Made by a program: the position numbers and the translations under genes. A model generated the notes under the pieces. The model saw nothing but the letters and a program-made list of their open reading frames with translations, searched no databases and was not told the DNA's origin. 64,000 nt of DNA from positions 1,984,001 to 2,048,000 of the forward strand of contig NZ_AP022609.1 of assembly GCF_010729485.1 (NCBI RefSeq), in the 5' to 3' direction. Position 1 is the stretch's first letter, and each line of letters opens with the position of its first letter. This document shows positions 17,162-27,158 of the stretch, piece by piece. Source of the stretch: Mycolicibacter hiberniae. GTDB taxonomy: Bacteria > Actinomycetota > Actinomycetes > Mycobacteriales > Mycobacteriaceae.

Positions 17162-17203
17162 CCGCGCGCAGCAGGGCCGCCGCGGTCGGATTACCGTGGG
17201 TAC

Positions 17204-17611
17204 ATGACGTCTCCCAAGGTCTCCCTCACCGACGATGAGTGGCGCGCGAAGCTCAGTCCCGAAGAGTTCGCGGTGCTGCGCCGCGCTGGTACCGAGCCGC
17301 CCAACACCGGCGAATACACCGACACGACCGCCGAGGGCATCTACGAATGCCGGGCCTGCGGTGCGGAGTTGTTCCGCAGCACCGAGAAGTTCCCGTCGCA
17401 CTGTGGCTGGCCGTCGTTCTTCGACCCGGCCGACTCCGACGCCGTGATCCTGCGCCCGGACAACTCGCTGGGCCGACAGCGCACCGAGGTGTTGTGCGCC
17501 TCCTGCCACAGCCATCTGGGGCATGTGTTCACCGGAGAGGGCTACCCCACCCCGACCGACCAGCGTTACTGCATCAACTCGATCTGTCTGCGCCTGGTGC
17601 CGCCGTCCTAG
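17204..17611 (+). CDS. msrB: peptide methionine-R-sulfoxide reductase MsrB
   Basis: 135 residues. Zinc ligands are C49 and C52 (CRAC) and C98 and C101 (CASC); the catalytic cysteine is C123 in RYCINS; C67 in HCGWPSFF may act as the resolving cysteine. Length and motif order match stand-alone MsrB. It repairs methionine-R-sulfoxide in proteins. Its stop is only 8 bp from the end of the convergent haem gene. Confidence 0.95.
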   Translation: MTSPKVSLTDDEWRAKLSPEEFAVLRRAGTEPPNTGEYTDTTAEGIYECRACGAELFRSTEKFPSHCGWPSFFDPADSDAVILRPDNSLGRQRTEVLCASCHSHLGHVFTGEGYPTPTDQRYCINSICLRLVPPS

Positions 17612-17618
17612 CGGGCTG

Positions 17619-18320
17619 CTACGGCAGCGACGCCACCAACTGCTCGACCTCGACCCGGGGCCCGGTGAAGAACGGGGTTTCCTCCCGGGCGTGCAGACGC
17701 GCCTCGGTGTTGCGCAGGTCGCGCATGAGGTCGACGATCCGGTCCAGTTCGGGCGCCTCGAACGCCAGGATCCACTCGTAGTCGCCGAGGGCGAACGCCG
17801 GAACCGTGTTGGCCCGGACATCCTTGTACGACCGGGCCGCCATGCCATGCTCGGCCAGCATCCTGCGGCGATCCTCCTCGGGCAGGACATACCACTCCAG
17901 CGACCGCACGAAGGGGTACACGCAGACGTAGGCGCCCGCCGGCTCGCCGGCGATGAAGGCGGGCACGTGGCTGCGGTTGAACTCCGCCGGCCGGTGCAGC
18001 GCCACGCTGCTCCACACCGGCGCGCACGCCCGGCCCAACGCGGTGCGGCGGAAACCGGCGTAAGTGGCCTGCAGGTCCTCGATGCGCTCGGCGTGGGTCC
18101 AGATCATGAAATCGGCGTCGGCGCGCAGACCCGCCACGTCGTAGATACCGCGGACCACCACGCCGCGCTCCTCCTGCTGTTTGAAGAAGGTTGCGGCTTG
18201 GTCGGCGATCGCCTCACGGCTCTCCGAGCCCCCGTCGAGTCCGCCCGGATTCACCGAGAACACCGAGAACATCACGTAGCGGATGGTGGAGTTCAGTTTG
18301 TCGTAGTCGAGGTGCGCCAT
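17619..18320 (-). CDS. hemQ: coproheme decarboxylase HemQ/ChdC
   Basis: 233 residues of the chlorite-dismutase-like family. The actinobacterial decarboxylase residues are visible: H118 in [10 protein letters not shown]135 in [10 protein letters not shown] (the reactive tyrosine) and H158 in [11 protein letters not shown] as proximal haem ligand. It converts coproheme to haem b in the last step of the coproporphyrin-dependent pathway. The ATG at 18320 begins [10 protein letters not shown], the family start. It is 34 bp downstream of hemY and so in the hemE-hemY-hemQ transcript. Confidence 0.95.
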   Translation of the reverse strand: MAHLDYDKLNSTIRYVMFSVFSVNPGGLDGGSESREAIADQAATFFKQQEERGVVVRGIYDVAGLRADADFMIWTHAERIEDLQATYAGFRRTALGRACAPVWSSVALHRPAEFNRSHVPAFIAGEPAGAYVCVYPFVRSLEWYVLPEEDRRRMLAEHGMAARSYKDVRANTVPAFALGDYEWILAFEAPELDRIVDLMRDLRNTEARLHAREETPFFTGPRVEVEQLVASLP

Positions 18321-18354
18321 GGTCCATATGCTGCCACGGTGCGCGCGCAGAGTT

Positions 18355-19716
18355 CTACGGCGCCGGGGTGGCGCTGATCACGGCCGCCGCGGCCCGGTCG
18401 GCCGCGGCGATGCACGCCGGCACCCCGATGCCGTCGAGGTAGTTACCGGCGACCGCCACGGTCGGCGGCAGCGCCGCACGCAGCCCGGCGATCAGGTCGG
18501 CGTGGCGGGAGCGATATTGCGGCATCACCGCAGCCCAGCGCTGCACGCGCACGTCGATCGGATCCACCGTGACCCCGAAGACCGCCTCCAGGTCCTGCAC
18601 CGACCACCCCAGAAGGTCCGCGTCGGAGGCGCCGATCCGCGAGTCTCCGAACCGGCCGAAGGACAACCGCAGGACCTCCACGCGGCCGCCGTAGCCCCGG
18701 TCTCCCCACTTGCGCGAGGTCAGGGTGATCGCCTTTGCATGCAGCCGCTCCCCGGTGGCCACGAGCACCCCGGAGTTGTCCGGGAACGCCGCGCCGGCGG
18801 GCACCGCCATGGCGACCACCACCGAGGAGGCGTTGTCGATGCGGCTGGCCGCCGCCGCGGCGCGGGGTGCGAATCCGGTGGCCAACCGCGCCAGCTGCGG
18901 CGCGGGAACCGCGACCACCACGCGGTCGGCGCGGTGGTGGCCCCCACTGGCGTCCCGCAACAGCCAACCCTGGCCGACCGGGTCGATCTGGGTGACCGCG
19001 GACTGCACCCAGCGCGGCCGAGCGCTGCGCACCAGCGCGTTCACCAACACCTGGTATCCACCGGAGATCGCGCCGAACACCGGAACGCCGGTCGTGGCGG
19101 GCAGTGTTCGGCGCACCGCCTCGGTCAGGCTGGGGACCCCCTCGTCGAGCAGGGCGGCCAGCCCGGGGACCGCCGAGCGCAGCCCGACAGTCGCGGCCGA
19201 CCCCGCGTAGACCCCGCCGATCAGCGGATCGACCGATGATGCGACCACCTGTTCGCCGAACCGGTCGGCAACCAGGGCGCCCAGCGCCGGGTCACTGCCC
19301 GGCTCGAATGCCAGCGGGCGGGCGGGTTCACCGGCGATCCGAGCGAGCGTCTCGGCGTCGACCAGTCCGGCCATCGACGCCGGCGAGGACGGAATGCCGC
19401 TCACGGTGTCCGCCGGCAGCCGGTGCAGCAGCCGGTTGCGGTACAGCAGCGGCCGCACCCCCGTCGTACCGCGCTGCCGGTCGGCCAGCCCGAGCTCGGC
19501 CAGCAGGGCCGGCACCTCGCGCCGGCGGGCGATGAACGCCTCGGCCCCCACGTCGACGCTGAGTCCGCCCAGGCTCTCGGTCCGCAGCAGTCCCCCGAGC
19601 CGGTCGGCGGGATCGAAGATAGTGATGTCGGCTGCGTCGCCGAGTGTCGCTCGCAGCCGGTGGGCGGCGGCCAGGCCGGAGATTCCGCCTCCGACGACGC
19701 AGTACGACGTGGTCAC
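18355..19716 (-). CDS. hemY: coproporphyrinogen III oxidase (HemY/CgoX)
   Basis: 453 residues. An N-terminal FAD-binding [16 protein letters not shown] and [14 protein letters not shown], a central [18 protein letters not shown] and the C-terminal [20 protein letters not shown] mark a HemY/PPO-type oxidase. In Actinobacteria it oxidises coproporphyrinogen III to coproporphyrin III. The GTG start overlaps the hemE stop by 4 bp (GTGA), which fixes the start. Together with hemQ, hemE forms a haem-synthesis operon. Confidence 0.93.
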   Translation of the reverse strand: MTTSYCVVGGGISGLAAAHRLRATLGDAADITIFDPADRLGGLLRTESLGGLSVDVGAEAFIARRREVPALLAELGLADRQRGTTGVRPLLYRNRLLHRLPADTVSGIPSSPASMAGLVDAETLARIAGEPARPLAFEPGSDPALGALVADRFGEQVVASSVDPLIGGVYAGSAATVGLRSAVPGLAALLDEGVPSLTEAVRRTLPATTGVPVFGAISGGYQVLVNALVRSARPRWVQSAVTQIDPVGQGWLLRDASGGHHRADRVVVAVPAPQLARLATGFAPRAAAAASRIDNASSVVVAMAVPAGAAFPDNSGVLVATGERLHAKAITLTSRKWGDRGYGGRVEVLRLSFGRFGDSRIGASDADLLGWSVQDLEAVFGVTVDPIDVRVQRWAAVMPQYRSRHADLIAGLRAALPPTVAVAGNYLDGIGVPACIAAADRAAAAVISATPAP

Positions 19717-20774
19717 AATGAGTGAACCAGCGACACCAGGTCGGTCAGCACCCCGGGATCCGTCTCCGGCAGCACGCCGTGCCCCAGGTTGAACACGTGC
19801 CCCGCCGCTCCGGCTTGCACCGCGGCCCGGCCGTCGGCGATCACGGCCCTGGCCGCCCGCTCCACCACCGGCCAGCCCGCCAGCAGCACCGCCGGGTCCA
19901 GGTTGCCCTGCAGTGCGGTGCCGGCGCCGACGCGGGTGGCGGCATCGGCCAGCGAGGTGCGCCAGTCCACCCCGACCATCCTGGCCGGCGCCGGCTGCAT
20001 GACCTCGGCCATCACGCCCAGCAGCTCGCCGGTCTGCACCCCGAAGTGCGTCATGGGGACCCCCCGGTCGGCGAGCGTGGCGAAAACGCGGGCGCTGTGC
20101 GGGGCTACGTAGCTCCGGTAGTCGGCCCGGCACAGGGCCCCGGCCCAGGAGTCGAACAGCTGAATGGCGTCGACGCCGTGGTCGAGCTGCACCGAAAGGA
20201 ACGCGATGGTCAGGTCGGTGAGCCGGGTCATCAATTCGTGCCAGCTGTCCGGATCGGCCAGCATCATCGCCTTGGTCCGGGCGTGGGTCCGGCTCGGACC
20301 GCCCTCGACCAGGTAGGAGGCCAGCGTGAACGGCGCGCCGGCGAAGCCGATCAGCGGCACCTGCCCCAACGCATCCACCAGCAGCGATACCGCCGTCGCG
20401 ACCGCACTCACCTGCTGCGGGTCCAGGGGCTTGAGCGCGGCGACGTCGGCGGCGGTCCGCACCGGGCTCGCGATCACCGGCCCGACGTCGGGCACGATGT
20501 CCAGATCCACCCCGGCCCCGCGCAACGGCACCACGATGTCGGAGAACAGGATCGCCGCATCGACGTTGTGGCGGCGCACCGGCTGCAGGGTGATCTCGCA
20601 GACCAGCTCCGGGTCGAAGCAAGCCGCCAGCATGGTGTGCTGTGCGCGCAGCTCCCGGTATTCGGGCAGGGAACGACCGGCCTGGCGCATGAACCAGACC
20701 GGCACCCTGCTGGGTGTCCGGCCGGCGACGGCGGTCAGGTACGGGGAATCAGGCAGTTCACGACGGGGGCTCAT
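19713..20774 (-). CDS. hemE: uroporphyrinogen decarboxylase HemE
   Basis: 353 residues. The ATG at 20774 gives [13 protein letters not shown], then [17 protein letters not shown], the HemE signature with the catalytic arginines. [17 protein letters not shown] and QLFDSWAG are also conserved. It decarboxylates uroporphyrinogen III to coproporphyrinogen III. Longer upstream readings exist in frame but have no family similarity. First gene of the haem operon; divergent from the DUF3000 gene. Confidence 0.95.
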   Translation of the reverse strand: MSPRRELPDSPYLTAVAGRTPSRVPVWFMRQAGRSLPEYRELRAQHTMLAACFDPELVCEITLQPVRRHNVDAAILFSDIVVPLRGAGVDLDIVPDVGPVIASPVRTAADVAALKPLDPQQVSAVATAVSLLVDALGQVPLIGFAGAPFTLASYLVEGGPSRTHARTKAMMLADPDSWHELMTRLTDLTIAFLSVQLDHGVDAIQLFDSWAGALCRADYRSYVAPHSARVFATLADRGVPMTHFGVQTGELLGVMAEVMQPAPARMVGVDWRTSLADAATRVGAGTALQGNLDPAVLLAGWPVVERAARAVIADGRAAVQAGAAGHVFNLGHGVLPETDPGVLTDLVSLVHSL

Positions 20775-21017
20775 CGGGCTCAATGCTGCCACGCCCGCGG
20801 GCCACAGGCCGAACCGTGCCGATTCCATGCGCCGTGCCTGCGGCCCGACTCCGACGAACCGCGCCGAACCGGGGTGATTCGGCGCGCCTGTCTGCGCCGA
20901 CCGGCGCCGGGGGTTAGCGTGAGATCCGGTGACCCGCGTCGCGGCGGTGCGCAATCCAACTCTGGGCGCCGGCCGCTGGCGATGCGGCGCACAGCGATCA
21001 GTTAAGGAGCGGCACCC

Positions 21018-21599
21018 GTGACATCAGCCGAGCCTGCCCCGTTCCGGGAAGCGGTGGCGACGATGCACGCCGCGACGGTGCGGTCGGAGATCGAGTTGGG
21101 CCCGATCCGGCCGCCGCAGCGCCTGGCGCCCTACAGCTATGCCCTGGGCGCCGAGGTCAAGCATCCCGAGACCGACTTCGTCCCGGAAGACTCCGACGGC
21201 GATGCCTTCGGCCGGCTGATCCTGCTCTACGACCCCGACGGCACCGACGCCTGGGACGGCACCATGCGACTGGTGGCCTTCATCCAGGCCGACCTGGATC
21301 CGCAGGAGGCAATCGACCCGCTGCTGCCCGAGGTCGCCTGGAGCTGGCTGGTGGAGGCCCTGGCGGCCCGTACGGAACACGTCACCGCCCTGGGCGGCAC
21401 CGTCACCGCCACCACCTCGGTCCGCTACGGCGACATCGCCGGGCCGCCGCGGGGACACCAGCTGGAACTGCGCGCGTCATGGACGGCGACCACACCCGAG
21501 CTGGGCAGCCATGTCCAGGCGTTCTGTGAGGTCCTGGAGCACGCCGCGGGCCTGCCCCCGGTCGGGATCACCGATCTGAGTTCGCGAACCCGCGTCTGA
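21018..21599 (+). CDS. DUF3000 protein (Rv2680 position)
   Basis: 193 residues beginning at a GTG with AAGGAGCGGCAC upstream, a strong ribosome-binding site. The protein matches the actinobacterial DUF3000 family: [28 protein letters not shown] at the start, [20 protein letters not shown], and [12 protein letters not shown]. No known biochemical role. It ends 1 bp before the RNase D start, so the two form an operon. Confidence 0.88.
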   Translation: MTSAEPAPFREAVATMHAATVRSEIELGPIRPPQRLAPYSYALGAEVKHPETDFVPEDSDGDAFGRLILLYDPDGTDAWDGTMRLVAFIQADLDPQEAIDPLLPEVAWSWLVEALAARTEHVTALGGTVTATTSVRYGDIAGPPRGHQLELRASWTATTPELGSHVQAFCEVLEHAAGLPPVGITDLSSRTRV

Positions 21600-21600
21600 G

Positions 21601-22872
21601 ATGTCCGAGCAGACTCAAGAACCGGCCACCGACGAGCCCGAGCCGACCCCGCTGTCGCATCCCGCCGAGGGGGTGCCCGAGGTGTCAACCACGCGCCGAC
21701 AGGTGCATGCGGCCGCCGATCTGCTGGCGGGCGGCCACGGCCCGTTCGCGGTGGACGCCGAGCGGGCCTCGGGTTTCCGTTACTCCAATCGGGCCTACCT
21801 GATTCAGATTCGCCGGGCCGGCGCGGGGACGGTGCTGATCGATCCGGTCGGCGCGGGCGAGGATCCGGCCGCCCTGCTGCGCCCGGTCGCCGAGGTGCTC
21901 GACGACGACGAATGGATTCTGCACGCCGCCGATCAGGATCTGGCCTGCCTGGCCGAGGTCGGGATGTGGCCCAGGGCGCTCTACGACACCGAGTTGGCCG
22001 GCCGGCTCGCCGGCTTCGAGCGGGTGAACCTGGCCGCGATGGTGCAGCGACTGTTGGGCCTGGGCCTGGCCAAGGGGCACGGTGCCGCCGACTGGTCCAA
22101 ACGGCCGCTGCCGGCGGAGTGGCTCAACTACGCCGCCCTGGACGTCGAGGTGCTCATCGAACTGCGCCAGGCGGTCGCCGAGGTATTGTCCGAGCAGGGA
22201 AAAACCGACTGGGCTGCACAGGAATTCAACCACCTCCGGGTAACCGACTTCACCACGACCACACGCCGCGACCGGTGGCGGCGCACGTCGGGGATTCACA
22301 AGGTGCGGGATCGGGGCGGCCTGGCCGCCGTTCGGGAGTTGTGGACTGTACGCGACCAGATCGCGGCGCGCCGCGATGTCGCCCCCGGTCGCATCCTGCC
22401 CGACGCCGCGATCATCGCCGCGGCAATAGCCAACCCCACGACCGTCGAGGAACTGCTCGCCCTGCCGGTGTTCGGCGGGCCCAGACAACGCCGCAGCGCG
22501 TCGACCTGGCTGGCTGCGCTGGCTGCGGCTCGCGACAACCCGGAGCCGCTGGAAACCGGCGAAGCCGCCAACGGCCCACCACCACCGTCCCGCTGGGCTC
22601 GGCGCAAGCCTGAGGCCGCCGCCCGCCTCGATGCGGCGCGCGCCGCGCTGACCGCGGTGTCCGAACAGGTGAACGTGCCGACGGAGAATCTGCTCACCCC
22701 CGAGCTGGTGCGCCGTTTGTGCTGGGACTGGAAACCGGCCCGGTCGGACGCCGCAACGGCGATCGAGGCGTTTCTGGCCGCCGGCGGCGCGCGGCCGTGG
22801 CAACGCGCCCTGACGGTGCCGGTACTGGCCGAGACGCTCAGCGGAACGACGGGCGCCAACCGCCCGCACTGA
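21601..22872 (+). CDS. ribonuclease D-like 3'-5' exonuclease with HRDC domains
   Basis: 423 residues. The DEDD exonuclease motifs are FAVDAERAS (D, E), LHAADQDLACL (D) and YAALDVEVLI (D with Y). One HRDC domain is clear at about 235-320 (RELWTVRDQIAARRDVAPGRILPDAAI), and a second helical part at about 335-410 follows. Acts in 3' processing of stable RNA in other bacteria. ATG at 21601, 1 bp after the DUF3000 stop codon. Confidence 0.9.
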   Translation: MSEQTQEPATDEPEPTPLSHPAEGVPEVSTTRRQVHAAADLLAGGHGPFAVDAERASGFRYSNRAYLIQIRRAGAGTVLIDPVGAGEDPAALLRPVAEVLDDDEWILHAADQDLACLAEVGMWPRALYDTELAGRLAGFERVNLAAMVQRLLGLGLAKGHGAADWSKRPLPAEWLNYAALDVEVLIELRQAVAEVLSEQGKTDWAAQEFNHLRVTDFTTTTRRDRWRRTSGIHKVRDRGGLAAVRELWTVRDQIAARRDVAPGRILPDAAIIAAAIANPTTVEELLALPVFGGPRQRRSASTWLAALAAARDNPEPLETGEAANGPPPPSRWARRKPEAAARLDAARAALTAVSEQVNVPTENLLTPELVRRLCWDWKPARSDAATAIEAFLAAGGARPWQRALTVPVLAETLSGTTGANRPH

Positions 22873-23006
22873 GCGCCGGGCCGGTTCGGATCACCGGGGC
22901 GCTCGCGGTGAGCTGTTGCTACACTGCCCACCGAGCAGCCGAATCGGGTTTTCGGCCAGTGCTTTCACCCACTCACACCGTGGACGCGAACCGTCAAGGA
23001 CTTCCC

Positions 23007-23096
23007 ATGGCTGAATTTCCTTGGAGGGCCTTGTGTCTCGAACTTTTCGCCGGATCGTCTACGTCATCAGCTACGAGCTGGTCGCCGTTGCGCTGA
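23007..23096 (+). CDS. possible 29-codon leader peptide overlapping the PACE gene
   Basis: A short frame (MAEFPWRALCLELFAG...) has an AAGGA six bases before its ATG and overlaps the first codons of the PACE gene in another frame. Its length and position resemble a leader or translational-coupling peptide. There is no independent evidence that it is translated; treat as speculative. Confidence 0.3.
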   Translation: MAEFPWRALCLELFAGSSTSSATSWSPLR

Positions 23097-23440
23097 CCAC
23101 CCTCGGCCTGACCGTCCTGGGGTTCGGCGGCGGGAGCTCAGGAGTTGTGGCGGTGGCCGCGTCCACTGTCGCGGTGATCTGGAATTACCTGTGGACCACT
23201 GCGTTTGAGAGCTGGGAGCGGCGCCAGTCCTGCCGCACCCGCACCCTTCGGCGCCGGATCGCCCACGCCGTCGGTTTCGAAGGCGGCCTGGTGGTGCTGT
23301 TGTTGCCGGTCGTGGCCCACACCTTGAAAGTTTCGCTGCTGGAGGCCTTCGGTCTCGAAATCGGCCTGCTGGCTTTCTTCCTCGTCTACACCTTCGTGTT
23401 CGCGTGGGTGTTCGACACGATCTGGCCACCGGCGAGCTGA
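23033..23440 (+). CDS. PACE-family efflux transporter
   Basis: 135 residues with four helices in two BTP-type pairs. The family motifs are RRIVYVISYE (helix 1, with E15 at the position of the essential acidic residue of AceI), WNYLWTTAFESWERR (helix 2), RRIAHAVGFEGGL (helix 3) and YTFVFAWVFDTIWP (helix 4). PACE proteins export chlorhexidine, acriflavine and diamines by proton antiport and are best known in Proteobacteria. The GTG at 23033 is preferred because GGAGG lies five bases before it. It is not part of the H37Rv gene order as I remember it and is a probable acquisition. Confidence 0.85.
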   Translation: MSRTFRRIVYVISYELVAVALTTLGLTVLGFGGGSSGVVAVAASTVAVIWNYLWTTAFESWERRQSCRTRTLRRRIAHAVGFEGGLVVLLLPVVAHTLKVSLLEAFGLEIGLLAFFLVYTFVFAWVFDTIWPPAS

Positions 23441-23445
23441 ACCCG

Positions 23446-25359
23446 CTAGTCGAGACGCTCGCTGACCTCTTCGACGCAGGTGCTGGAGCCCAGAGCAGCC
23501 ACCCACCCGGTGATCTGGCGAGCCACGTCCTGCGCGGACAGGCCGACCTTGGCCAGCACCTCGCCGCGCGAGGCGTGGTCGTAGAAACGCTGCGGCAGGC
23601 CGACGTCGCGGCAGGGCAGATCGATCTCGGCGCGGCGCAGCGCCGCCGACACCGCCGAGCCGATACCGCCGGCCACCCCGTTGTCCTCGCAGGTGACCAC
23701 CAGTTTGTGCGCAGCGGCCATCTCGACGAGCACGTCGGGCACCGGGAGCACCCAGCGCGGATCGACCACGGTCACTCCGATGCCCTGCTTGCGCAGACGC
23801 TCGGCCACCGCCAGCGCCATCGGCGCGAACGCACCGACCGCGACGAGTAGGACATCGGCGGGCAGCCCGTCAGCCGGCACCGCCAGCACGTCCACGCCGG
23901 ACCGCCGCTCGATCGCGGGAATGTCTTCGCCCACTTCCCCTTTCGGGAAGCGCAACGCGGTGGGGCCGTCGTCGACATCAAGCGCTTCACCGAGTTCCTC
24001 ACGCAGCCGGACGCCGTCGCGCGGTGCGGCCACCCGGATGCCGGGCACCACGCCCAGAATGGACAGGTCCCACATGCCGTTGTGGCTGGCGCCGTCGGGC
24101 CCGGTGATCCCGGATCGGTCCAGCACCAGGGTGACCGGCAGCTGATGCAGCGCCACGTCCATCATGAGCTGGTCGAAGGCGCGGTTGAGGAACGTCGAGT
24201 AGACCGCCACCACCGGGTGCAGACCGCCCATCGCCAGCCCCGCCGCGGAGGTCAACGCGTGCTGCTCGGCGATCCCGACGTCGAACATCCGATCCGGAAA
24301 ACGCTGCCCGAACGGCGCCAGCCCGGTCGGGCCGGGCATGGCGGCGGTGATCGCCACCACATCGCGGCGCTTGGCGCCGTACTCGATGAGCGCGTCAGAG
24401 AACACCGCCGTCCAGCCTCGCCCGGACGTCTCGGCGGCGTAGCCGGTCAACGGGTCGATCACCCCGCAGGCGTGCATCTGCTCGGCTTCGTCGTTCTCGG
24501 CCGGACCGTAGCCCTTGCCCTTGCGGGTCACCACGTGCACGATCACCGGCCCGCCGAACCCCCGCGCGCGGCGCAACGCCGACTCCACCGCCGCCTCGTC
24601 ATGGCCGTCGATCGGGCCCAGGTACTTCAGTCCGAGGTCGGTGAAGAGCGCCTGCGGCGCCAGCGCATCCTTGAGGCCCGCTTTGACACTGTGGATGACT
24701 TGGTAGCCGAGTTCGCCGACCAGCGGCACGCCGCGGACCGCGGTACGGCCCCGTTCCAGCAACCGCTCGTAGGCCGGCTGCAGCCGCAAGGCGGCCAGAT
24801 GGTCGGCGAAGCCGCCGATGGTGGGCGCGTAGCTGCGGCCGTTGTCGTTGACCACGATCACCACCGGACGGTTGCCCGCAGCGATGTTGTTGAGCGCCTC
24901 CCAGCACATCCCGCCGGTCAGGGCGCCGTCGCCGACGACGGCCACCACGTGCCGGTTGCGGTGCCCGGTCAGCTCAAAGGCTTTCGCCAGCCCGTCGGCG
25001 TAGGACAGCGCCGAGCTGGCATGGCTGGATTCCACCCAGTCGTGCTCGCTCTCCGCGCGCGACGGGTAACCGGACAGCCCGCCCTTCTTGCGCAGCGTGT
25101 CGAAGTCGAGGCTGCGCCCGGTCAGCATCTTGTGCACGTAGGCCTGGTGGCCGGTGTCGAAGATGATCGGGTCGTGTGGGGAGTCGAACACCCGGTGCAA
25201 CGCCAAAGTGAGTTCCACCACACCCAGGTTCGGCCCCAGATGTCCACCCGTTGCGGCGACCTTGTGGATCAGGAACTCGCGGATCTCGGCCGCCAAATCG
25301 GTCAGCTGGGCCTGCGAAAGGTGCTGCAGATCGGCGGGGCCGCGGATCCCTTCAAGCAT
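23446..25359 (-). CDS. dxs: 1-deoxy-D-xylulose-5-phosphate synthase
   Basis: 637 residues, the usual DXS length. [17 protein letters not shown] is the thiamine diphosphate site, [20 protein letters not shown] and [21 protein letters not shown] surround the active-site His, and [13 protein letters not shown] closes the C-terminal transketolase domain. It makes DXP from pyruvate and glyceraldehyde-3-phosphate, the first step of the MEP isoprenoid pathway that feeds polyprenyl-phosphates used by envelope enzymes such as AftC. Converges on the PACE gene with 5 bp between stop codons. Confidence 0.96.
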   Translation of the reverse strand: MLEGIRGPADLQHLSQAQLTDLAAEIREFLIHKVAATGGHLGPNLGVVELTLALHRVFDSPHDPIIFDTGHQAYVHKMLTGRSLDFDTLRKKGGLSGYPSRAESEHDWVESSHASSALSYADGLAKAFELTGHRNRHVVAVVGDGALTGGMCWEALNNIAAGNRPVVIVVNDNGRSYAPTIGGFADHLAALRLQPAYERLLERGRTAVRGVPLVGELGYQVIHSVKAGLKDALAPQALFTDLGLKYLGPIDGHDEAAVESALRRARGFGGPVIVHVVTRKGKGYGPAENDEAEQMHACGVIDPLTGYAAETSGRGWTAVFSDALIEYGAKRRDVVAITAAMPGPTGLAPFGQRFPDRMFDVGIAEQHALTSAAGLAMGGLHPVVAVYSTFLNRAFDQLMMDVALHQLPVTLVLDRSGITGPDGASHNGMWDLSILGVVPGIRVAAPRDGVRLREELGEALDVDDGPTALRFPKGEVGEDIPAIERRSGVDVLAVPADGLPADVLLVAVGAFAPMALAVAERLRKQGIGVTVVDPRWVLPVPDVLVEMAAAHKLVVTCEDNGVAGGIGSAVSAALRRAEIDLPCRDVGLPQRFYDHASRGEVLAKVGLSAQDVARQITGWVAALGSSTCVEEVSERLD

Positions 25360-25406
25360 TTGGCCAGTCTACGCACGGCGGCAGGCAGCCCAGCTATCGT
25401 CGTCCT

Positions 25407-25850
25407 ATGCGTGCCGCGGAGATCGCCGAGGAATTCCCGGTGGTGGTCGCTGACTCCAACGCCCTGGAGGCGGCCAGGCTGCTCGCCGACCACCGGTTGC
25501 CCGGGATCGTGGTGGTGGACGGATCGGGTCGTCCGCTCGCGGTGCTGCCGGCCTCTCAGGTGGTGCGGTTCATCGTGCCGGGCTACGTCCAGGACGACCC
25601 GTCGCTGGCGGGGGTGCTCAACGAGACCATGGCCGACCGCGCTGCCGAGAAGCTGGGCGCCAAAGCGGTACGCGACATGCTGCCCGAACATCTGCCCGAA
25701 GTGCCGGCCGCCGGCGCCGACGAGACGGTGATCGAAGTCGCTTCCACCATGGCCCGCTTGCGCAGCCCGCTGGTCGCGGTGGTCAAAGACGGTAAACTGC
25801 TCGGCGTGATCACCGCGTCGCGTCTGCTTGCCATGTCGCTGAAAGCCTGA
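25407..25850 (+). CDS. CBS-domain protein (Rv2683 position)
   Basis: 147 residues with a pair of CBS motifs: [33 protein letters not shown] at about 18-50 and [27 protein letters not shown] at the C-terminus. CBS pairs bind adenine nucleotides and regulate linked proteins. It starts 47 bp from the dxs start (divergent) and its stop is 8 bp before the permease, so a regulatory link to the permease is likely but unproven. Confidence 0.85.
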   Translation: MRAAEIAEEFPVVVADSNALEAARLLADHRLPGIVVVDGSGRPLAVLPASQVVRFIVPGYVQDDPSLAGVLNETMADRAAEKLGAKAVRDMLPEHLPEVPAAGADETVIEVASTMARLRSPLVAVVKDGKLLGVITASRLLAMSLKA

Positions 25851-25858
25851 CCCCGCGG

Positions 25859-27148
25859 ATGGCCTTTTTCGCGACGGCGGTGTTTTTGACCGCGTACGCG
25901 TTCATCGCCGCTGATCGGATCAATAAAACGCTGGTGGCGCTGACGGGCGCGGCGGCCGTCGTCGTCCTGCCGGTGATCAGCTCCGACGACATCTTCTACT
26001 CCCACACCACCGGGATCGACTGGGACGTCATCTTCCTGCTGCTGGGCATGATGATCATCGTCAGCGTGTTGCGCCAGACCGGCGTGTTCGAGTACATCGC
26101 GATCTGGGCAGCCAAGCGCGCCAACGGTTCTCCCCTGCGGATCATGGTCCTGCTGGTGCTGGTCACGGCGGTGGCCTCGGCGCTGCTCGACAACGTCACC
26201 ACTGTGATATTGATCGCTCCCGTCACTTTGCTGGTCTGCGACCGCCTCGAGATCAACCCCGCGCCGTTCCTGATGGCCGAGGTGTTCGCCTCCAACATCG
26301 GCGGCGCCGCCACCCTGGTCGGCGACCCGCCCAACATCATCATCGCCAGCCGGGCCGGGTTGACCTTCAACGCCTTCCTGATCCACCTGGCGCCGATCGT
26401 GGTCGTGGTGATCGCCGTGTTCGTCGTCATGCTGCCCCGGCTTTTTCCCGGATCGTTCGCCGTGGAGCCCGACCGGGTCGCCGATGTGATGGCACTCGAG
26501 GAACGCGAGGCGATCCGCGACCGGGGCCTGCTGATCAAATGCGGCGTGGTGCTGGCCGCGGTGTTCGCCGGGTTCATGGGCCATGGCGCACTGCATCTGG
26601 AGCCGTCGGTGGTGGCGTTGTTGGGCGCCGGCGTGTTGATCGTGACGTCCCGGCTGGAACGCTCCGACTACCTGGCGGGGGTCGAATGGGAAACCCTGCT
26701 GTTCTTCGCCGGACTGTTCGTGATGGTCGGCGCGCTGGTGGACACCGGCGCGATCGGCGCGCTGGCCAAGGCCGCCACCGAGCTCACCGGCGGCAACGCC
26801 CTGCTGACCACGATGGGCATCCTGGGGGTGTCGGCTCCGGTGTCGGGAATCATCGACAACATCCCCTACGTGGCCACCATGACCCCGATCGTCTCCGAGC
26901 TCAGCACCACCCTGCCCAACGACCTGCATCCCGACGCCTTGTGGTGGGCCCTGGCGCTGGGCGCGGATTTCGGCGGCAACCTGACCGCGGTGGGAGCCAG
27001 CGCGAACGTGGTGATGCTCGGCATCGCCCGGCGCGCCGGTACCCCCATCTCCTTCTGGGAGTTCACCCGCAAGGGCATCGTGGTGACCGCGGTGTCGGTG
27101 GCGCTGTCGGCGGTGTACCTGTGGTTGCGCTACTTCGTGTTCGGCTGA
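25859..27148 (+). CDS. ArsB/NhaD-type ion permease (Rv2684/Rv2685 position)
   Basis: 429 residues with about eleven helices. The family-typical pattern is two inverted repeats with [11 protein letters not shown] and [13 protein letters not shown] in the first and [11 protein letters not shown] and [18 protein letters not shown] in the second. Family members transport arsenite or act as Na+/H+ antiporters; the ion is uncertain and arsenic resistance should not be assumed. H37Rv has two adjacent genes here (arsA, arsB1); this window has one. Confidence 0.87.
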   Translation: MAFFATAVFLTAYAFIAADRINKTLVALTGAAAVVVLPVISSDDIFYSHTTGIDWDVIFLLLGMMIIVSVLRQTGVFEYIAIWAAKRANGSPLRIMVLLVLVTAVASALLDNVTTVILIAPVTLLVCDRLEINPAPFLMAEVFASNIGGAATLVGDPPNIIIASRAGLTFNAFLIHLAPIVVVVIAVFVVMLPRLFPGSFAVEPDRVADVMALEEREAIRDRGLLIKCGVVLAAVFAGFMGHGALHLEPSVVALLGAGVLIVTSRLERSDYLAGVEWETLLFFAGLFVMVGALVDTGAIGALAKAATELTGGNALLTTMGILGVSAPVSGIIDNIPYVATMTPIVSELSTTLPNDLHPDALWWALALGADFGGNLTAVGASANVVMLGIARRAGTPISFWEFTRKGIVVTAVSVALSAVYLWLRYFVFG

Positions 27149-27158
27149 CGCCGGGCGC

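Noticed and set aside
19713..20954. Longer HemE with 60 extra N-terminal residues
   Set aside because: The added part has no similarity to HemE and the family start MSPRRELP with catalytic motifs begins at 20774.
25859..27148. Certain arsenite efflux pump
   Set aside because: ArsB and NhaD-type proteins share the same fold motifs and no ars regulator or reductase is adjacent.
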